From JBGQBN01 sp041494805 (GTDB taxonomy: Bacteria; Acidobacteriota; Terriglobia; Terriglobales; Acidobacteriaceae): 50,324 nucleotides of DNA. Below are positions 1 to 7,776 of this stretch, in pieces. The stretch spans positions 1-50,324 of the forward strand of contig JBGQBN010000027.1 in the NCBI GenBank assembly GCA_041494805.1, written 5' to 3'. The notes under the pieces are model-generated. The model searched no databases. It had not been told where the DNA came from and saw only the letters and a list, made by a program, of their open reading frames with translations. A program made the translations under genes and the position numbers. Within the stretch, counting starts at the first letter, position 1. Every line of letters starts with the position of its first letter.

Positions 1-1
1 C

Positions 2-277
2 GGCGTGCTCTCGGGCACACCGAATACGGGGGCACAGCCCGCGCCCATCACCGATCCGGAGAAATTGCAGGAAGCTCTGAAGGCTTCTTACGTCAATCTG
101 CAAAAAGCGATTACGGGACTTTCCGACAACGACCTGCAGGCGCCGGTGAAACTGTTCGGAAGAGACATGACGAAGCAGGGCGCGCTGATGCTGATTCTCG
201 AAGATCAACACGAGCATCTGGGGCAGTCGATCGCGTACGCGCGCAGCAACGGCGTGGTTCCGCCCTGGTCTAAGTAG
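2..277 (+). CDS. DinB-family-like protein, C-terminal part (cut by window edge)
   Basis: The frame is open to the left edge, so the start lies outside the window and the GTG at position 5 is probably internal. The visible 91 residues fit the last helices of the DinB/YfiT four-helix-bundle fold: amphipathic helices ending in EDQHEHLGQSIAYARSNGVVPPWSK-like sequence, where a conserved His near the end (HEHLGQ) would be one of the metal ligands. DinB-like proteins are usually metal-binding, thiol- or stress-associated enzymes of unknown substrate. The family call comes from the tail only; the rest must be read upstream. Confidence 0.6.
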   Translation, partial: GVLSGTPNTGAQPAPITDPEKLQEALKASYVNLQKAITGLSDNDLQAPVKLFGRDMTKQGALMLILEDQHEHLGQSIAYARSNGVVPPWSK

Positions 278-399
278 GAGCGCCGCAGGGTGATGGCTGC
301 GGCCGATGTGATAACGACCCTTCGCATCCAACGCAACCTGGTAACAGGCGGGCAGGACGGCAAGCAATTGGTGTCGATGATTAGAGAGAGTAGCGAAAC

Positions 400-2610
400 A
401 TGAAAATGAATCTCGACCGCCGCACGTTTCTCGCCGGAACCAGCGGTGCGCTGTCGCTCTCGCTGCTGCTGATGAAGCTTATGGCAATTGCCACCGCTTC
501 GAAGGGCGTGCCGCCGGCACCCGTCGCGCGCGTCGAAGTGGTAAAAGACAGCTACTTCGGTGAAACGGTAAGCGATCCCTATCGCTGGATGGAAAACAGC
601 AAGGACCCCGATTGGCTGCCGTTCTTGAAGGGGCAGAATGACCACACCCGCGCCATCATCGATGCCCTGCCGGGCCGCGCGGCCCTGCTCAAGCGCATCG
701 AACAACTTTCCGGCGAAGCCGTGGCGACCTCGCGCGTGCAGCGTGCCGGCGGTCTAACCTTCATCCAGCAGCGCCCCTTGGGCGCGGATAACTTCACTCT
801 GTTCGTGCGCCAAGGCCTCAACGGTCGGGATCGCGTGTTGGTCGATCCCACCGCCATGAGCAGTGCCAACAGCCACGTGTCGCTCGACTGGTGGCAAGCC
901 TCGCCCGATGGCAAGTATGTGGCGTACGGCCTGTCGAAGGATGGTAGTGAAGATTCCCGGCTGCACATACTCACTGTCGCCGACGGCAAGAATCTCCCCG
1001 AGACCATTCCTAATACCGAAGGCGCCAATCCGCAATGGCTCGAAAATGCCAGCGGATTTTTCTACACGCAGCTCACTGGCGCCGTGGCCACCCCCGAGCG
1101 TTACTTGGACGCCCAAGCCCGTTTCCACAGATTGGGCACCGACCCCGAGTCCGATCCGATACTGATGAAGCGCGATCTGGTCGCCGGGGTGGAATACGAC
1201 AAGATCCAGATCCCAACAATCCTCACCGCGCCCGGCTCACGCTACGCGATCCTGAAGCTGGCCGACGTAAGACCCGAGGGCCGATGGTTCATCGCACCGG
1301 TCAGCGACGTCATTGCGGGAAAGGCTAAATGGGTTTCATTCGCCGACTTCGATGACGAAGTCACCGACCTTGAGCTCGATGGCAACGACTTATACCTGCT
1401 GGTCAACAAGGGCTCGCCGCGCGGGCGCATCGTCAAGACTTCGGCCGCTGCGCCGAGCCTCACGACCGGAACGGTAGTAGTCCCGCAACACGCGACGCTC
1501 GTGATCGAGAGCACAGCGCGCGCTCGTGACGGGATTTATTTGAAAATCATGGACGGCGGCATCAGCCGATTGCAGCGTTTGAGTCAGGACGGCAAAGTCG
1601 TCGACATCGCTCTGCCTTTCGACGGCACCGTGGGTGACGTGTTCGCCGTGCCAAATGAAGACGGCGCCTTGCTATCGCTTCAAGGTTGGCTCACGCCGCC
1701 GGGCATTTGGTTCGTCGACCACGCCGGCCATCTTGCGAAGACGAGCATCACGCCCAAACCCGCGATCGATGTCAGCGCTTATGAAGCCAAGCGCTTCTTC
1801 GCGACCGCTAAGGACGGCATCAAGATCCCCTATACGCTGATTTATCGCAAAGGCATGAAACAGGATGGTAGCAACCCAACCTGGATCTCCGCCTACGGCT
1901 CGTACGGCCTGTCTCCCTACACGCCCACATTTGCCGGATCCACGCTTGCATTTGTTGATGCCGGCGCCATCGTCGGATACGCCAATGTGCGCGGCGGCGG
2001 CGAATATGGCCGCGAGTGGCACAAGGCCGGGCAGCTCGCCAACAAGCCCAACACCTGGCGCGATCTCATCGCCGTGTGCGAAGAACTCATCGCCAAGAAA
2101 TACACCTCATCGAAGCATCTCGCCATCGGCGGCCGCTCTGCCGGCGGCATCACCGTCGGGCGCGCGATGACGGAACGCCCCGATCTCTTCGCCGCCGTGA
2201 TCGACGGCGTCGGCTGGTCCAATCCACTGCGCTATGTCGCCGAACAGAGCGGCTACGGTGAAGAACCCGAGTGGGGCGCCATCGCCGATCCCGCCGGTTA
2301 CAAGGCGCTCAAGATAATCGACAGTTATCAGTCGGTGAAAGATGGCACCGCGTATCCCGCCGTGCTGCTCACCACCGGCGTCACAGATCCACGCGTCGCG
2401 CCCTTTCACCCAGCGAAGATGACCGCACGACTGCAAGCCGCCACCAGGTCCGGAAAACCCATTCTGCTGCGCGTCGACTACGACGCCGGCCATGGCATCG
2501 GCTCCACTCGCGCGCAGAAGGACCGGGAAGCGGCAGACACGTACGCCTTCTTGTTGTGGCAGCTAACCGAACCGAGTAGAGATGTATCAAAACAGGGGAA
2601 AAGAAAATGA
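400..2610 (+). CDS. Prolyl oligopeptidase family serine peptidase (S9A), Tat-exported
   Basis: This 736-residue protein has the full S9A layout. The N-terminus carries a twin-arginine motif (DRRTFLAG) followed by a hydrophobic stretch, so export in folded form is likely. A beta-propeller region opens with the family signature DPYRWMEN (about residue 60). The C-terminal alpha/beta-hydrolase domain has YGSYG, NVRGGGEYG and the nucleophile in GGRSAGG (Ser580). Asp663 (TDPRVAP) and His698 (GHGIG) complete the triad. Such enzymes cleave short peptides after proline. The start at 400 is followed by another ATG at 406 and has only a weak purine-rich site upstream. The next gene overlaps its stop by 4 bp, so the two are probably translated together. 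Confidence 0.93.
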   Translation: MKMNLDRRTFLAGTSGALSLSLLLMKLMAIATASKGVPPAPVARVEVVKDSYFGETVSDPYRWMENSKDPDWLPFLKGQNDHTRAIIDALPGRAALLKRIEQLSGEAVATSRVQRAGGLTFIQQRPLGADNFTLFVRQGLNGRDRVLVDPTAMSSANSHVSLDWWQASPDGKYVAYGLSKDGSEDSRLHILTVADGKNLPETIPNTEGANPQWLENASGFFYTQLTGAVATPERYLDAQARFHRLGTDPESDPILMKRDLVAGVEYDKIQIPTILTAPGSRYAILKLADVRPEGRWFIAPVSDVIAGKAKWVSFADFDDEVTDLELDGNDLYLLVNKGSPRGRIVKTSAAAPSLTTGTVVVPQHATLVIESTARARDGIYLKIMDGGISRLQRLSQDGKVVDIALPFDGTVGDVFAVPNEDGALLSLQGWLTPPGIWFVDHAGHLAKTSITPKPAIDVSAYEAKRFFATAKDGIKIPYTLIYRKGMKQDGSNPTWISAYGSYGLSPYTPTFAGSTLAFVDAGAIVGYANVRGGGEYGREWHKAGQLANKPNTWRDLIAVCEELIAKKYTSSKHLAIGGRSAGGITVGRAMTERPDLFAAVIDGVGWSNPLRYVAEQSGYGEEPEWGAIADPAGYKALKIIDSYQSVKDGTAYPAVLLTTGVTDPRVAPFHPAKMTARLQAATRSGKPILLRVDYDAGHGIGSTRAQKDREAADTYAFLLWQLTEPSRDVSKQGKRK

Positions 2611-3059
2611 TTAAGACGATTATCTTATCCATGTGTCTCGCAGTTTCGACACTTTCGCTTAACGCACGTGCCGCGAATGAGCGCGGGTATACCTACGGCC
2701 CGGTCACTGAGGTGGACTACATACACGTTGAGTACGGGCATTTTGATGAGTATATGGCATGGGTAACTTCGACATGGGTGCCGACCATGGAAGCCGCGAA
2801 GAAAGCTGGGCTAATCATCGATTACAAGGTCTTCCAGGCCTCTCCAAAATCACCGGATCAGCCCAATGTGTATCTCGAGATTACTTATAAAAACATGGCG
2901 GCTTATGCCGGGGACATCGGCGATGGTGCCGACGCGTTTGAAGCAGTGACCGAGAAAGTAATCTGTAGCAGCGCGTGTCAGGACCAGGCCAGAGTGCGCC
3001 GGAATGAGATCAGAAAAGTTCTGGGCACTGAAGTGACTCGTGAACTTATTTTCAAATGA
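2607..3059 (+). CDS. Secreted small protein, ferredoxin-like (dimeric alpha-beta barrel) fold suspected, copy 1
   Basis: This is a 150-residue protein with a clear signal peptide (hydrophobic residues 4-17, cut near ARAANE). The mature part has the look of a dimeric alpha-beta barrel: a beta strand (YIHVEYGHFDEYMAWV), a helix (PTMEAAKKAGLI), strands around DYKVFQAS and NVYLEITYKNMAAY, and a C-terminal helix with two cysteines (ICSSAC). The start overlaps the peptidase stop through ATGA. The following gene is a close tandem duplicate. The function is unknown; proteins of this sort are often annotated only as hypothetical. The protein at 38438 shows the same pattern more distantly. Confidence 0.8.
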   Translation: MIKTIILSMCLAVSTLSLNARAANERGYTYGPVTEVDYIHVEYGHFDEYMAWVTSTWVPTMEAAKKAGLIIDYKVFQASPKSPDQPNVYLEITYKNMAAYAGDIGDGADAFEAVTEKVICSSACQDQARVRRNEIRKVLGTEVTRELIFK

Positions 3060-3445
3060 AATTGTCATACGTGTCAAAAGAGCGCGCGTATACCGAGGGC
3101 CCGGTCACTGAGGTGGCCTACATACGAATTGAGTACGGGCATTTTGAAGAGTATGTCGATTGGCTAAATTCGACATGGAAGCCGACCATGGAAGCCACGA
3201 AGAAAGCTGGGCTAATCGTCGATTACAAGGTCTTCAGGCTCACTCCAAAATCACCGGGTCAGCCCAATGTGATTCTCTGGATCACTTATAAAAACATGGC
3301 GGCTTTAGATAAAGGCGCCGAGGAAGAAGAAGTGGCCAAGAAAGTAATCTGTAGCACCGAGTGTCAGAACAAGGCCAGAGTGGGCCGGAATGAATACAGA
3401 AAAGTTCTGGGCTATGAATTGTTTCGTGAAATTATTGTAAAATGA
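3056..3445 (+). CDS. Tandem duplicate of the preceding small protein, without signal peptide
   Basis: These 129 residues match the mature part of the preceding protein almost throughout (GPVTEVAYIRIEYGHFEEY, PTMEATKKAGLIVDYKVF, YKNMAAL, VICSTEC, RKVLGYE), so this is a recent tandem duplication. The copy starts at an ATG inside the stop of copy 1 (ATGA overlap). Its first residues (MKLSYVSKERAYT) replace the signal peptide, so it is predicted to stay in the cytoplasm. Either the copy changed compartment or it is losing function; the reading frame is intact and the substitutions are conservative, which favours a working gene. The function is unknown. Confidence 0.7.
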   Translation: MKLSYVSKERAYTEGPVTEVAYIRIEYGHFEEYVDWLNSTWKPTMEATKKAGLIVDYKVFRLTPKSPGQPNVILWITYKNMAALDKGAEEEEVAKKVICSTECQNKARVGRNEYRKVLGYELFREIIVK

Positions 3446-3870
3446 AATGGTTATTTTATATCGATAGATAGTAGCATGCCGAAGTATAAGTTCGTTCGTC
3501 GCCTAACCGATGATGACCATCAGTTTGTCGCGGGGGAAGTGCCTTCAGCAAAGCAGTCAGTCGCTAGTTCCGGTAGGATAATCAGTACGAAGCTGCAGAC
3601 TGTTCCGTTCAATTATAGAGGGCAATTATAGAGGGATAATTCCGATGAGTTCCTTGAATACTGTGGCTTGTCAAGACTTCGCGTCCACCAATCCCAAGGC
3701 CGACCCTAGCTCGTGCACGCCTTCTCGATCTTCGATTTGGCTGGATTCACCCGGTTGAACAAAGTTCCTTAGTTACCTCGGAACTGGACAGAGGACACAC
3801 CTCTGCCACGACAGAGCCCGGAATTCAGAGTTTTGCTCGATTGCCCCAACGGCGCAGTAAGGAATTTCAG
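3446..3870. other. Gene-poor spacer with a 13-bp tandem duplication
   Basis: No convincing gene is present. A 51-codon frame (3476-3631, plus strand, starting MPKYKFVRRL) lacks a clear ribosome site and resembles nothing I recognise. Inside its end is an exact tandem duplication of a 13-bp unit (CAATTATAGAGGG at 3610-3622 and 3623-3635). A small hairpin (CAGAGG, 5-nt loop, CCTCTG; 3789-3805) lies before the transposase gene. The spacer probably contains the left end of the insertion sequence, but I could not find a matching inverted repeat. Confidence 0.5.
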
Positions 3871-4911
3871 CTACGCCGCTGTGGCGTAACGATGGTGCAG
3901 GCCGCCGAGTCGCGGCAACGACTGAATCCTGCCCGCAATGGGGGCACGGACCGCGCGGGGCCGCCCCATCGGCGTGTCCTTCTCCAGCCCTAGGTGTGTG
4001 CGATCCTCGTGGTAATAGCGCACATACTCTGCCATCAGCCGTTTCAGATGTCGCTCATTCAAGACGATCACATGATCCAGCAAGTCTCGTCGGCAACTGC
4101 CGACCCAACGCTCTGCCACTCCGTTTTGCCACGGACTACGAAAGGCAGTGCGCAACGGTGAGCTTCCCATTTCTTTTGCAGATAAGACGACATCATTGCC
4201 AAACTTCGCGTCGCGGTCGAACAACAAAAACCTGTGGGCTGGCGTGTAGGGCCACGCCTCGCGCATCTGCTGCACGATCCAAAGGGCAGCCGGATTTCGC
4301 GTAACGTTGCAATGAAGAATCTTGCGCCGGCCGTGCCCGATGACGAAGAAGCAGTAGAGGACACCGAAGGTGAGCGTGGGAACGGTGAAGAAGTCCATGG
4401 CGGCAATGACTTCACGATGGTTCCGTAGGAACGTCAGCCAGCGGTGGGCGGGATCTGAAGTTCTCGGGACTCGGCGAAGCCATCGTGAAACGGTCGGTTC
4501 TGAGACATCGAATCCCAGCTTGAGCAACTCGCCGTGAATCCGGGGTGCTCCCCAGGTTGGGTTTTCAGCCGCCATGCGGACAATCAAGGTGCGCAGTTCG
4601 TTGCTCACAGGTTTTCTGCCGCCTGCTGGTCTGGCTCGCGAGAGCCATCTCCAGTACAACAGGAAGCCCGCCCGATGCCAAGCCACAACCGTTCTCGGTG
4701 TGACCAGCACGAGGGGTTTCTTCCAGCCGAACCAGGTTCTTCGTAGAGCAATCCAGAATAGCTTGTGCCCGTTCGACAGTCGGCGACGAGGTCGTCTCGT
4801 GTGCAGAGCTAACAATTGCTGCCGGAGAGCCAAGTTTTCGAGAATGAGGTCCTCGCGCGAACGGAAAGTGCTCAAAAACCAACCGAGGAAGTGTCGCAGC
4901 AACGCAGTCAT
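3871..4911 (-). CDS. Transposase with rve/DDE integrase core (IS3/IS481-like)
   Basis: This 346-residue protein carries a helix-turn-helix region in the first half (ENPTWGAPRIHGELLKLGFDVSEPTVSRWL, about residues 115-145) followed by an integrase core. The catalytic acids are visible: the Asp in AAMDFF, the Asp in FDRDAKFG, and the Glu in NGVAERWVGS. It ends with the usual YYHEDRTHLGL region. The frame is full length with no stops, so it may be active. I did not find terminal inverted repeats or a target duplication, so the family is not settled and the element ends are undefined. It lies next to the tRNA-Pro fragment at 5046. Confidence 0.85.
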   Translation of the reverse strand: MTALLRHFLGWFLSTFRSREDLILENLALRQQLLALHTRRPRRRLSNGHKLFWIALRRTWFGWKKPLVLVTPRTVVAWHRAGFLLYWRWLSRARPAGGRKPVSNELRTLIVRMAAENPTWGAPRIHGELLKLGFDVSEPTVSRWLRRVPRTSDPAHRWLTFLRNHREVIAAMDFFTVPTLTFGVLYCFFVIGHGRRKILHCNVTRNPAALWIVQQMREAWPYTPAHRFLLFDRDAKFGNDVVLSAKEMGSSPLRTAFRSPWQNGVAERWVGSCRRDLLDHVIVLNERHLKRLMAEYVRYYHEDRTHLGLEKDTPMGRPRAVRAPIAGRIQSLPRLGGLHHRYATAA

Positions 4912-5045
4912 GGCGCGAGAATCTTATCCGAACACGCCAGTTTGAGCCTTACCGCATCTCTTTGATTCTACGGGTGTGCGATATTTTGACGAGGGACAAC
5001 CACTCAAATGATTGAATACTAACAAAATCAGCTCCGCGCCCCCAA

Positions 5046-5091
<46 letters not shown>

Positions 5092-5128
5092 TTTTGTTCA
5101 TACACTTAAGCTGCACTTCTGGTTTTCC

Positions 5129-5146
5129 GTCTACAGCGCTGTAGAC
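5129..5146. repeat. 18-bp perfect palindrome beside the tRNA fragment
   Basis: The sequence GTCTACAGCGCTGTAGAC is a perfect palindrome. A further GTAGACG follows at 5152-5158, so the GTAGAC hexamer recurs at 12-bp spacing. It lies 37 bp downstream of the tRNA-Pro end. It could be a protein-binding site of the recombination module or a chance palindrome; no neighbouring gene decides this. Confidence 0.45.
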
Positions 5147-5354
5147 GATTTTGTAGACGGTGGGATCCTGTCCATACCAAGAACTCCATCCGCGCTGAAC
5201 CCATTGAACTTATCGAGCTCTGACGTGTAGGCTGCCGGAGTAATGTTTGCCCTCTTCTGTTCTCTGTTCTCCTCTCTCCAAAGCTGTTTCCGAACGCGTG
5301 CGCGCAGCGCAGGCCCTCGATCGTCGGCGTAAGTTCTGTTCGTGCCCGGGTCGC

Positions 5355-6548
5355 TCAGTAGTTTTTCCGCACACAACTTGTCACTGTTTCGAGCAGGGCG
5401 GCGATGTCTTCAGGGGAATTGTCGTAGTGGATGGAGACCCTGATGCCACCCAGTCCTGCCGTTCGCCTTTCAGACACGTAAATGCGGGCTTCTGTTAGGG
5501 CTTCCAGTAGAGCGGATTCGGCCGCGGGGCCTTGGGTCAACGAGAAACAGACGATACCGGAACAGTTCGCCCCAGCTTCTTGCAAGCCCGGCTTATCGTC
5601 TGCCACCACGTAAACACCTTGCTCGCGCAGGCCTGAAAGCAGGCTTTCTCTCAGGTTGCTGATCCGCTCCCAGATCGCGCTTGCACCTACGCTTCTTAAG
5701 TCCCGGATCGCTTGCCCCAGGCCGATGGCACCCAGCCAATTCGGGGTGCCGGTGCTCCACAGGCGACGCGCGTCGGGCAGCAGGTCCAAAGAATCGAAGG
5801 CGCTTCGTTTCGGCGAGCGCAGGTAGTGCTGCCATCCTTCACGGGGTTCGCTGAGGGCCAGGTATCCGAAGAAGGGCGGGTCGAGCTGGTCCAACAAGCT
5901 CGGTTTTACATAAAGAAAGCCCGCGCCGAATGGGCTACGCAGCCATTTGTGGCCTCCGGCAGCATAAGCATCGACAGGGGTCTGAGTCACGTCCACCGGA
6001 ACCGCGCCTACCTCCTGAATACCGTCCACAATCAGGTACGCGCCGAGCACGGTGGCCAGGTCCTGGAACCCCGCCAGATCGGCGCGAAAGCCTGTGACCT
6101 CCTGCACGGAGCTGATGACCAGCGCCCGGGTGCGGCGATCGGCGCAAGCTGCGAACTGTTCTGGAAGAATTCGTCCGCCTTCCGTGGGTACCCGGCGAAT
6201 TTCGAGGCCGCGGCGCTGGGCCATTGTTCTCCAGACCACAGTGGCACTGAGGAATTCGAGATCGGCGACCAGGATGTTGTCCCCGCCCGACAAAGGCAAC
6301 GAGGTGGCTACCAGGCCGAGTCCGTGCGTGGTGTTTTCGACCAGCAGGACATTACCGGGATCGGTGTGGATCAGTGCGGCGGCTTCTTCCCTGGCCCGGT
6401 CCACGGCGCGGAAGAGGCGGATGGTGTGTTCCGTAGCGGGGGACTGCACGCTGGCGACCTCGTCCAGGGCCAGCTTGACCGCGGCGACAGTACGAGCCGA
6501 CGGTTTTCCCAGACAGGCGTGGTCGAGGTAGTGTGAGCCATTCCCCAT
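5355..6548 (-). CDS. Class V aminotransferase-fold PLP enzyme (cysteine desulfurase / isopenicillin-N epimerase-like)
   Basis: This 397-residue fold-type I PLP enzyme opens with the substrate-side motif YLDHACLGKPS, has ENTTHGLGLVATSL (phosphate/PLP contact region) and LIVDGIQEVGAVPVDV (the Asp that bonds the pyridine N), and the PLP lysine in GGHKWLRSPFGAG (Lys201). The C-terminal domain ends in YVSERRTAGLGGIRVSIHYDNSPEDI, typical of this group. Reactions in the group include desulfuration, racemisation and C-S or C-N lyase chemistry; the substrate cannot be read from sequence. It is the last gene of the hyu operon, 30 bp after a second class V enzyme, and has only a weak ribosome site. Confidence 0.88.
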   Translation of the reverse strand: MGNGSHYLDHACLGKPSARTVAAVKLALDEVASVQSPATEHTIRLFRAVDRAREEAAALIHTDPGNVLLVENTTHGLGLVATSLPLSGGDNILVADLEFLSATVVWRTMAQRRGLEIRRVPTEGGRILPEQFAACADRRTRALVISSVQEVTGFRADLAGFQDLATVLGAYLIVDGIQEVGAVPVDVTQTPVDAYAAGGHKWLRSPFGAGFLYVKPSLLDQLDPPFFGYLALSEPREGWQHYLRSPKRSAFDSLDLLPDARRLWSTGTPNWLGAIGLGQAIRDLRSVGASAIWERISNLRESLLSGLREQGVYVVADDKPGLQEAGANCSGIVCFSLTQGPAAESALLEALTEARIYVSERRTAGLGGIRVSIHYDNSPEDIAALLETVTSCVRKNY

Positions 6549-6578
6549 GCAGCGCGAACCATAATTCCAGCGACGGTT

Positions 6579-7751
6579 CTAACGGCGTACCATCAGCCCT
6601 TCCATGGTCTTGAAATTTTCGATCAGGGTTTCGATATCGTCGGTGGTGTTGTAGTAGTGAAAAGCGCTGCGCACGTTTCCGTCACGGCTGGTAACGATGA
6701 TGTTGCGCCTAGCCAATTCAGCCACCGCAGCTTCCATATTATTGGAGCGCACTGCCACCTGGGGACCGCGCCGAGCGGGATTCAGCGGGGTTGCGGGAAC
6801 GAAGCCTTCTTCCGGCAACCGGGACATCATGTAAGCGGTAAGCGTGTCAATCCACGCACCGATCTTGGTCAAGCCTGCGCCCTTGATCAGTTCGATTCCG
6901 GCAATGCTGTCATAGATAGCGGGGATCGCAGGAGTGCCGTTCTGGAATTTACGGGCATCAGGAGCCTCAATGTGGCGCTCGACTTGGAAATCGTCAGGGT
7001 TGCTCTGACCAAACCATCCCGTGAGCGTGGGATGGAGTTGGTCGTGGAGTTCTTCGCGTACGTAAAGCATGGCAACTCCCGGCGAACCAAGCATGAACTT
7101 CAGGGTTCCCGTCGCCAGGATATCGATCCCAGTTTCCTTGACGTTGAGGGGGCGGCTGCCGCAACTCTGGTAGTCGTCCACCACGAACAGTGCGCCGACT
7201 TCGTGGCACCGGCGGGCTAGCGCATTCAGGTCCATGCGATGGCCGTTCTTGTAGCAAACATGAGCCACCGAAAGGAGTTTGCAGTTCCTGTCCAGGACGG
7301 CATCGAAGGCCTCGGGCGGAATTTCGTTGTTCGCGTCGGGATGCACACGGCGAATCTCGGCTCCGCGGGTGGCCTGCGCATGCCACATGTAGGTAACTGA
7401 CGGGAAACTGAAATCGTCGAACACGACGGCATGCCTGTCCCGCCACTGGAAGCAGGATGCCACTGCGGCGAGCGCAATCGTTACGGAGGGGCAGATGGCG
7501 ATCTCGTGGGTGTGGGCGCCGATCATCTCTGCAAATGATTCGCGGAGTTGTTCGTGCTTTTCTACCCACACGCCCCAGGGCGCGCCGCCCTCAGCCCAGC
7601 TGTCCAGGTATTCCTGGTAGGCCCGCACGGCTGCATGGCTCAAGGCACCTTTCGAGTTGTTCGCCAAGTGGATCTTCTTCCCGAAGATAGGGAACTGCTG
7701 GCGAAAGTCGAGCACTTCCTGCGGCACGCTGACGGCGGCAGTGGTGGACAT
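6579..7751 (-). CDS. Class V aminotransferase-fold PLP enzyme, second copy
   Basis: I place the start at 7751, where GGAGG lies 5-6 bp before ATG; a longer frame begins at 7970 but would run 194 bp into the upstream hyuA gene. The 390-residue product begins with a helix and LANNSKGALSHAAV, carries FVVDDYQSCGSRPLNV (the PLP Asp region) and an unusual lysine context, ATGTLKFMLGSPG (Lys218), instead of GGHKW. It ends with SAFHYYNTTDDIETLIENF. It is clearly paralogous to the neighbouring enzyme but divergent at the active-site loop, so the two probably act on different substrates or steps. It lies 25 bp after hyuA. Confidence 0.87.
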   Translation of the reverse strand: MSTTAAVSVPQEVLDFRQQFPIFGKKIHLANNSKGALSHAAVRAYQEYLDSWAEGGAPWGVWVEKHEQLRESFAEMIGAHTHEIAICPSVTIALAAVASCFQWRDRHAVVFDDFSFPSVTYMWHAQATRGAEIRRVHPDANNEIPPEAFDAVLDRNCKLLSVAHVCYKNGHRMDLNALARRCHEVGALFVVDDYQSCGSRPLNVKETGIDILATGTLKFMLGSPGVAMLYVREELHDQLHPTLTGWFGQSNPDDFQVERHIEAPDARKFQNGTPAIPAIYDSIAGIELIKGAGLTKIGAWIDTLTAYMMSRLPEEGFVPATPLNPARRGPQVAVRSNNMEAAVAELARRNIIVTSRDGNVRSAFHYYNTTDDIETLIENFKTMEGLMVRR

Positions 7752-7776
7752 GAATTCCTCCGCGCTGAGGGTTGAC

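Noticed and set aside
3600..5010. Terminal inverted repeats and target duplication for the transposase at 3871
   Set aside because: I compared the flanks by eye and found no convincing pair of ends, so the element is reported as a gene only.
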